A stretch of 64,000 bases of DNA, from positions 186,001 through 250,000 of the forward strand of contig NZ_JADKYY010000001.1 of NCBI RefSeq assembly GCF_015354315.1. The letters are read 5' to 3'. Each line of letters starts with the position of its first letter. Within the stretch, counting starts at the first letter, position 1. Below are positions 58,858 to 64,000 of the stretch, piece after piece. A model generated the notes under the pieces. The model saw nothing but the letters and a program-made list of their open reading frames with translations. It did no database searches and was not told the DNA's origin. Source of the DNA: Planobacterium oryzisoli. Lineage in GTDB: Bacteria; Bacteroidota; Bacteroidia; Flavobacteriales; Weeksellaceae. A program made the position numbers and the translations under genes.

Positions 58858-59412
58858 ATGGAAGAATTAAATTTAATCGTAGATACTGTTCGCGAGGAGA
58901 TGGATGCGGCAATGAAGCATCTGGACCATGCATTTCAAAAAATTCGTGCAGGACGCGCCTCCACTACAATGGTGCAAGACGTGGTAGTTGAATACTATGG
59001 AGCACCAACACCTCTTAACCAGGTGGCCAATGTATCCGTACCGGACGCAATGACCATTTCCATCCAGCCTTGGGACCGTACTGCAATACGTGCCATCGAG
59101 AAAGGTATTATCGATTCCAATCTAGGATTTGCACCTTCGAACAATGGCGACACCATTATTCTTAACGTTCCGCCTCTTACCGAGGAGCGTAGAAGAGACT
59201 TGGCGCGTCAGGCGAAAGGAGAAGGAGACCAGACTAAGATTACCGTGCGTAATGCCCGTCAGGACGGCATGAAAGAGCTTAAGAGAGTAGAAGGTGTCTC
59301 GGAGGACCTCATTAAAGATGTGGAGGCTCAAATTCAAGAGCTAACCGACAAATACGTGAAATTAATTGATGAACACGTCAAAAATAAAGAAGCAGATATA
59401 ATGAAAGTCTAA
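58858..59412 (+). CDS. frr: Ribosome recycling factor
   Basis: A 184-aa factor that, with EF-G, splits ribosomes after termination. The start region FQKIRAGRASTTMVQDVVVEYYGAPTPLNQVANV and PPLTEERRRDLARQAKGEGDQTKITVRNARQDG are typical and complete. ATG 58858 gives the family length (185 in E. coli); an earlier in-frame ATG at 58828 adds ten unrelated residues. It follows pyrH after 50 bases. Confidence 0.97.
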   Translation: MEELNLIVDTVREEMDAAMKHLDHAFQKIRAGRASTTMVQDVVVEYYGAPTPLNQVANVSVPDAMTISIQPWDRTAIRAIEKGIIDSNLGFAPSNNGDTIILNVPPLTEERRRDLARQAKGEGDQTKITVRNARQDGMKELKRVEGVSEDLIKDVEAQIQELTDKYVKLIDEHVKNKEADIMKV

Positions 59413-59433
59413 TTAGACTGTTAGTACATTATA

Positions 59434-59465
59434 AAAGGTCCGCATTTAATTGCGGACCTTTTTTT
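59434..59465. terminator. frr terminator
   Basis: A 10- to 11-bp stem (AAAGGTCCGCA / TGCGGACCTTT) with a short loop and a T-run to 59465, overlapping the stop of the convergent gene; probably serves both strands. Confidence 0.92.
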
Positions 59466-60915
59466 AGCGGTATCTTGCATGCTCCCGTGGCTTCTGGAAA
59501 CGTTCCAATAGTGGCTTAAACCACGCCTTGTATTTTTCTGCATCAAATAGTTGCGAGTCCGTTAGTGCTTTGTAACTCAGCCAGATCCCAAAAGGGAAAA
59601 GAACCATGTTAGGGAACCATGCCGCCAGGTACGGATTCATCTTACCTTTCCAAGAGAGATTCTCTACCGTAAGATTCATGACATAGAAAATGATAAAGAT
59701 GATGATGGCAATGACCACCGGCAGTCCCATACCGCCTTTACGGATGATGCTCCCCAGGCTGGCACCAATTAAAAAGAAGATGATACACGTAAAGGAATAG
59801 GCGAATATACGCTGCTGGTACATGATCATCTTGTTCTGGTACTTAATGATCCCATAGATTTGGTCCTGCTTACCGGCGAGTTCCGTCTTTTGGGTCTCGA
59901 TCTTATTAAAGGCTCCGTACAGGGCATCCAGACGTTTTTCTTCCTGTACTGTATCGATTTTGTACTGCGGGACTATCTGTTTTCTGGGCTTTACATTTTG
60001 AATGATCTGAATGTAATTGTTAGTGTTGCTTACCAGGGATAATCCAAGACCATTGAATATTTCCCCATTGTCTTTTTTTCTTTTTTCAATAGATTGGTTT
60101 ATTTCTCCGTAGGTCTGAAAGCGGTAGTCGTCAGTGATCTGCTCCTTTTCTATTGCTTTGTCGATTAGGTCACTGACATCAAAATGCGAAACCAGCGTGT
60201 CGAACTTCACTATTTGGTTTGGCTGCTTCTGTCTTTGGTTGTAGTCTTTATTTCGGAAATTATCTTCATAGACGTAGCCGTCGTAGAGTACGAGCTTTAA
60301 GAAATTGCGGTCGCTGGCTGGAGCAAACCGACCGTTTTTTGCCACAATAGCCTGTTGGTCTTCGTATATATTGGTGGTACGGTGTATAAAGACACCTTCC
60401 ACTCGTTCTCCATTCTCTCCCTCTATCTTATCAAATTTCACTGCATACCCTGGAATTTGATTAATGAATTGCCCAGGAGTAAAATTAAGGGCAGGTTTGG
60501 TTGCTGCTATATTGTAGAGCATGTTTTTTGCCTTCTTTTGGAAGTCGGGCGTAATGTTGTTCTGGAATAGAAACAGCACCAAAGCCAGTCCGATGTTTAC
60601 AAGGAAAAGAGGGGTCATCACACGCGTCAAGGAAATACCTGCGGCCTTCATGGCGGCAAGCTCATAGCGTTCGCCAAATTCGCCAAAGGTCATAATGGAG
60701 GAGAGTAATATCGTAAGGGGCAGTACCATTGCCACCACGCTTACACCCATATAGAAAAGAAGTTTGGTGATCTCCCAATAGGTCAAACCCTTTCCGACGA
60801 ATTGTGCCATCTGTATCCAGATGATGTTCACAATGAAAATAAAGAACAGCACACTGAAAATAAAAAAGAAGGGACCAAAAAAAGTCTTGATTATGTAGCG
60901 GTCTAGTATTTTCAT
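59464..60915 (-). CDS. LptF/LptG-family permease
   Basis: A 483-aa inner membrane protein of the YjgP/YjgQ family that helps extract lipopolysaccharide for transport to the outer membrane. Two blocks of three helices (about residues 12-125 and 355-450) flank a periplasmic beta-jellyroll. The start MKILDRYIIKTFFGPFFFIF and FGEFGERYELAAMKAAGIS, KGGMGLPVVIAIIIFIIFYV are typical. Bacteroidota often have two such genes; which (LptF or LptG) is unclear. The -7 box ends five bases before ATG 60915. It lies downstream of lolA, separated by lolA's terminator. Confidence 0.92.
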   Translation of the reverse strand: MKILDRYIIKTFFGPFFFIFSVLFFIFIVNIIWIQMAQFVGKGLTYWEITKLLFYMGVSVVAMVLPLTILLSSIMTFGEFGERYELAAMKAAGISLTRVMTPLFLVNIGLALVLFLFQNNITPDFQKKAKNMLYNIAATKPALNFTPGQFINQIPGYAVKFDKIEGENGERVEGVFIHRTTNIYEDQQAIVAKNGRFAPASDRNFLKLVLYDGYVYEDNFRNKDYNQRQKQPNQIVKFDTLVSHFDVSDLIDKAIEKEQITDDYRFQTYGEINQSIEKRKKDNGEIFNGLGLSLVSNTNNYIQIIQNVKPRKQIVPQYKIDTVQEEKRLDALYGAFNKIETQKTELAGKQDQIYGIIKYQNKMIMYQQRIFAYSFTCIIFFLIGASLGSIIRKGGMGLPVVIAIIIFIIFYVMNLTVENLSWKGKMNPYLAAWFPNMVLFPFGIWLSYKALTDSQLFDAEKYKAWFKPLLERFQKPREHARYR

Positions 60916-60920
60916 TGGGG

Positions 60921-60928
60921 CAAAAATA
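60921..60928 (-). promoter_or_regulatory. LptF/G gene -7 box
   Basis: TATTTTTG on the minus strand, five bases before the ATG, directly after the lolA terminator hairpin. Confidence 0.7.
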
Positions 60929-60933
60929 ATCAA

Positions 60934-60963
60934 AAAGTCACAAAGTTGAACCTTTGTGACTTT
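60934..60963 (-). terminator. lolA terminator
   Basis: A 12-bp stem (AAAGTCACAAAG / CTTTGTGACTTT) with a 6-base loop; on the minus strand it runs into TTTTTG. Confidence 0.85.
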
Positions 60964-60990
60964 ATTGAATTATATAGAGAAATCTCTGAA

Positions 60991-61629
60991 TTAGATTTCT
61001 GTTATGAGGTAATTGGAATATTTGGCTTTGTTAAACCGGAACATATCGGAGGCCAGGTTTTGATTCGCCCTGTAGTCCTGCACCGCAATAACGGCGACAT
61101 CGTTGTTTGTCGCGTACTGTTCCACTTTTAAAAGCTGGCGTTTTGCTCCGTCCACATAAATGTAAACATGTTTAATGCCGTTGTTTTTCACCGGCGTAAG
61201 CTTTACCCAATCGGCACTAGTGGTCCCGACTTTTCTCTTGCCCATGTACTGCGCATTGTAGTCTCTTTTATAGGAGGAGAGGTAGTTGGTCGGGGAGAAC
61301 ATCATTTCCTGGCCATTGGCTTTGGCAATGGTTACTTCCTGGTCTTCCGCACTAATATTATACACTTTGCTGCCGTCAAATATCTGCTCCGTACCCATTA
61401 TTTTTAATTTGTACTGGGAAGGGGTGGTATAGTAGATGCCGGTCTGCGTGCGGCTCACTTTACCGTTCTTACCTGTTCCGTAGGCAAATTTAAAATAGGT
61501 GTTTTTGTTGGCCTTGTATTTGGCGCTCACTCCATCTAATAGGGCTTTGGATTTTGCGTCCGCTTTCTGAGCGAAACTAAAGCTCGCCATGGTTGCAGTA
61601 AGTACCGTTGCAGTTATAATTTTAATCAT
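60991..61629 (-). CDS. LolA-like outer membrane lipoprotein carrier protein
   Basis: A 212-aa periplasmic protein with a signal peptide (ITATVLTATMASFSFAQ). The fold pattern of an incomplete beta-barrel is suggested by many alternating strands, and the sequence matches LolA-family proteins of the Bacteroidota (TYFKFAYGTGKNGKVSRTQTGIYYTTPSQYKLKIMG). It would ferry lipoproteins from the inner to the outer membrane. It follows ftsK after 87 bases, a common gene order in this group, and may be cotranscribed with it. No -7 box was found in front of it. Confidence 0.88.
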   Translation of the reverse strand: MIKIITATVLTATMASFSFAQKADAKSKALLDGVSAKYKANKNTYFKFAYGTGKNGKVSRTQTGIYYTTPSQYKLKIMGTEQIFDGSKVYNISAEDQEVTIAKANGQEMMFSPTNYLSSYKRDYNAQYMGKRKVGTTSADWVKLTPVKNNGIKHVYIYVDGAKRQLLKVEQYATNNDVAVIAVQDYRANQNLASDMFRFNKAKYSNYLITEI

Positions 61630-61716
61630 TCTTTTAAATTTTAAATTCTTTTTCTATACGTTGGATGCGCTGGGCCCTAAAATGTTAAATAGAGCATCTC
61701 CAGAGGCTTTAGAGCA

Positions 61717-64000
61717 CTATCCGCGCAACTGTTCCAAAAACTGTTCCAAAGAATTTAAATCGGCAATAAGTACTTCACGGGCTTTCGCGCCATTGAATCC
61801 CCCAACAATCCCGCTGGCCTCGAGTTGGTCCATTATTCGGCCCGCGCGGTTGTAACCCAGTTTCAATTGTCGTTGCAACATGGAGGTCGAACCTTGCTGG
61901 GTGGAAACTATGATACGTGCAGCGTCTTCAAACATAGGGTCTTTTTCGTCCGGATCAAAAGCTCCGCTTCCTCCACTAGAATCACTGCTTGGTGGTTCCG
62001 GTAAGATAAAGGCACTTGGGTAGCCTTTCTGCGCTCCAATATATTCTACGATACGCTCTACCTCTGGGGTGTCCACAAAGGCGCACTGGAGTCGGATGAT
62101 CTCGTTTCCGTTAAAATAAAGCATATCTCCCTTTCCAATCAACTGGTCCGCCCCTGGGGAGTCCAGTATAGTGCGGGAATCCACATTAGAGATAACCCGG
62201 AAGGCTGCGCGTGCTGGGAAATTGGCCTTGATCATTCCGGTAATTACATTCACTGAAGGACGTTGGGTAGCGACAATAAGGTGGATTCCTACGGCTCGCG
62301 CCAATTGTGCTAGGCGTGCTATTGGATGCTCTACCTCTTTGCCCACCGTCATTATAAGGTCGGCAAATTCATCCACGACCAACACAATATAGGGAAGGTA
62401 TCGGTGGCCGTGCTCTGGATTGAGTTTACGCTCAGTGAATTTCTTATTGTATTCTTTTATGGTACGGCAAAAGGCGTTCTTTAAAAGTTCGTAGCGCTCA
62501 TCCATCTCTACGCATAGGGAGTTAAGCGTAGCAATGACCTTATTGGTATCCGTCAGGATCGCTTCCTGATCGCCCGGAAGTTTTGCCAGATAGTGCCTTT
62601 CAATTTTAGAGTACAGGGTAAGCTCCACTTTCTTAGGATCGACCATTACAAATTTCAACTCACTGGGGTGTTTTTTGTAAAGTAGTGAGGTAAGGATTGC
62701 ATTGATACCAACCGATTTTCCTTGGCCGGTTGCTCCTGCCATTAGAAGATGGGGCATCTTTGCTAGGTCTGCCATGAAGATCTCATTGGAGATGGTTTTC
62801 CCGAAGACCACGGGAAGATCCATGTCGGTATGTTGGAATTTTGGGGAGGCAAGTACGCTGCGCATGGAAACCATGGTTGGGTTTTTGCGCGGCACCTCGA
62901 TACCAATAGTCCCTTTTCCGGGCATAGGGGCGATGATGCGTATGCCAAGGGCAGAAAGATTTAGGGCAATATCGTCTTGGAGTTTCTTGATAGCCGAGAC
63001 ACGTATTCCTGCTTCCGGAACAATTTCATAGAGGGTGACGGTAGGGCCTATCGTGGCTTTGATTTCTGCTATTCCTACATTGAAATTCTTTAAAAGACCT
63101 ACAATGCGGTTTTTGTTTTCTTCCAGTTCCTCTTGGTTAATGGATATCTCTTCGTTGCCGTAATTCTTTAGCAGTTCCAATGGTGGAAACTGGAATTTAG
63201 CAAGTTCCAGGGTGTGGTCGTATAGCCCGTGTTCCTGTACCAGGCCTTTGGCTTTTTGCTCAAACTCGTCGAGCTCTTCATCGTGCCCCTGTGCTACTTC
63301 TACCTGGAATTTGATCCCTTCCTGGGCGCTATTTTTGTCCTCAAGATCCAAACGCACCGTTTTGGCTTGCGGTTCTTCAAAAGTAGTTTGGTTAGGAGTG
63401 GCTATGGTCTCAAGGGACGCCGTGGCAGGGACCGTAGGAAACCCCTGCACAGGAAGGACAGTAGGGGCTACTTCCTCCCGCTCCACCTCGTTACCGTCGC
63501 TAGTAAGCTCTTCAAGTTCTTCATCTGCCTCAAACTTGTCACGGGACTTAGGCATTAGGTCCTTCATTCTCCCTACCGTATTGTCGTTCAAATCCTGCAT
63601 GCGGCTTTTAATGGCCGAAGGACGTAGATTGAATTCCAATATAAAGTAGAGTGCAAGGCTACTAAGTAGCACGAGCCATAGACCCACACTACCTATCATC
63701 ATAACCAGAAAATCCATGATCTGGTAGCCGTACACACCACTCAGTACCCCTTTTCCTGCCGTGATTGCTCCTATGAAAATCGGAAGCCAGCACATGAAGA
63801 ATAGGGAATGACCGATGGACTTCCAAGGCTTGACAAATTTTTTCTTTAGGATAAGCATTCCCACCATGAAAAGCAAAAAGGGAACAAAAAATGCGGCAAG
63901 ACCAATACTCTCAAAAATGAAAAAATTTCCCAGCCAGTCTCCCAGTTTGCCTACAATATTGGAGGATTTTACAGTCTTATCCAGTAGCATTCCGGCTTGG
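61717..64000 (-). CDS. ftsK: DNA translocase FtsK (5' end outside the window)
   Basis: The C-terminal 760 residues are in view; the open frame continues past base 64000 (codons for Q-A-G precede the first in-window Met), so the N-terminal helices are partly missing. Two or three membrane helices remain (about the first 110 residues), then a linker rich in Glu, Val and Pro, then the motor: GATGQGKSVGINAI (Walker A), VLVVDEFADLIMTVGKE (Walker B), and STQQGSTSMLQRQLKLGYNRAGRIMDQLEASGIVG, the gamma winged-helix domain that reads KOPS-like DNA polarity. FtsK pumps DNA at the division septum and activates XerCD recombination. Confidence 0.95.
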   Translation of the reverse strand, partial: QAGMLLDKTVKSSNIVGKLGDWLGNFFIFESIGLAAFFVPFLLFMVGMLILKKKFVKPWKSIGHSLFFMCWLPIFIGAITAGKGVLSGVYGYQIMDFLVMMIGSVGLWLVLLSSLALYFILEFNLRPSAIKSRMQDLNDNTVGRMKDLMPKSRDKFEADEELEELTSDGNEVEREEVAPTVLPVQGFPTVPATASLETIATPNQTTFEEPQAKTVRLDLEDKNSAQEGIKFQVEVAQGHDEELDEFEQKAKGLVQEHGLYDHTLELAKFQFPPLELLKNYGNEEISINQEELEENKNRIVGLLKNFNVGIAEIKATIGPTVTLYEIVPEAGIRVSAIKKLQDDIALNLSALGIRIIAPMPGKGTIGIEVPRKNPTMVSMRSVLASPKFQHTDMDLPVVFGKTISNEIFMADLAKMPHLLMAGATGQGKSVGINAILTSLLYKKHPSELKFVMVDPKKVELTLYSKIERHYLAKLPGDQEAILTDTNKVIATLNSLCVEMDERYELLKNAFCRTIKEYNKKFTERKLNPEHGHRYLPYIVLVVDEFADLIMTVGKEVEHPIARLAQLARAVGIHLIVATQRPSVNVITGMIKANFPARAAFRVISNVDSRTILDSPGADQLIGKGDMLYFNGNEIIRLQCAFVDTPEVERIVEYIGAQKGYPSAFILPEPPSSDSSGGSGAFDPDEKDPMFEDAARIIVSTQQGSTSMLQRQLKLGYNRAGRIMDQLEASGIVGGFNGAKAREVLIADLNSLEQFLEQLRG

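Overview
The window is a 64 kb stretch of a Bacteroidota chromosome, most likely class Flavobacteriia and perhaps Weeksellaceae; the family call is an inference from protein flavour. Support comes from promoters of the Bacteroidota type (TAnnTTTG at -7, sometimes TTG/TTTG about 19-23 bases upstream), the lack of clear Shine-Dalgarno sequences, a one-piece SecDF, a TamL-type lipoprotein, an SDR-type threonine dehydrogenase, PnuC, a PF14905-type outer membrane barrel and lysyl-tRNA synthetase with a C-terminal extension. No rRNA, tRNA, CRISPR array, phage or intact insertion sequence was seen. It is ordinary chromosome with one accessory-looking block.

Layout. 1-2.2 kb: trp operon (trpE, trpG, start of trpD) on the minus strand, preceded by a leader peptide with three Trp codons and a classical attenuator. 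2.3-7.2 kb: lysS, gyrB and a lipid kinase on plus. 7.2-13.4 kb: gamma-glutamyltransferase, threonine dehydrogenase, a lipoprotein, a DEAD-box helicase and a YqhD-type aldehyde reductase. 13.6-23.6 kb: a Crp/Fnr-type regulator with a rhodanese; a TolC/adaptor/RND efflux operon ending in a small P-II-like protein and a DUF2892 membrane protein; and, reading the other way, a CoA-disulfide/persulfide reductase fused to rhodanese plus a TlpA-like thioredoxin. 23.8-28.5 kb: PEP carboxylase, a sugar aminotransferase and galE. 28.7-34 kb (minus): outer membrane barrel, mltG, dapF, pnuC. 34.1-52.4 kb (plus): transporters, hemN, secDF, a bifunctional-nuclease family protein, thiolase, mevalonate kinase, a UbiA prenyltransferase, a Tat protein, a PAP2 phosphatase, a CorC-like protein and clpS. 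52.5-64 kb: tamL and rRNA methyltransferase (divergent, overlapping), a small envelope-stress trio, cmk, pyrH, frr, an LptF/G permease, lolA and ftsK, which runs off the right edge.

The most interesting block is 13.6-23.6 kb. Two target promoters, in front of the efflux operon and of the persulfide reductase operon, each carry a 14-base inverted repeat (GTrACT-N2-AGTyAC) at exactly the same distance from the -7 box, and each has exactly 19 bases from the -7 box to the ATG. A third, related palindrome lies two helical turns further upstream in front of hemN. This looks like a Crp/Fnr-family regulon joining sulfane-sulfur chemistry, RND export and anaerobic haem synthesis, with the regulator encoded next to its targets. 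Other points of note are the trp attenuator, a set of apparently leaderless genes whose -7 box ends 3-5 bases before the ATG, a divergent gene pair whose start codons and promoters overlap, and a recurring hairpin terminator between convergent genes.
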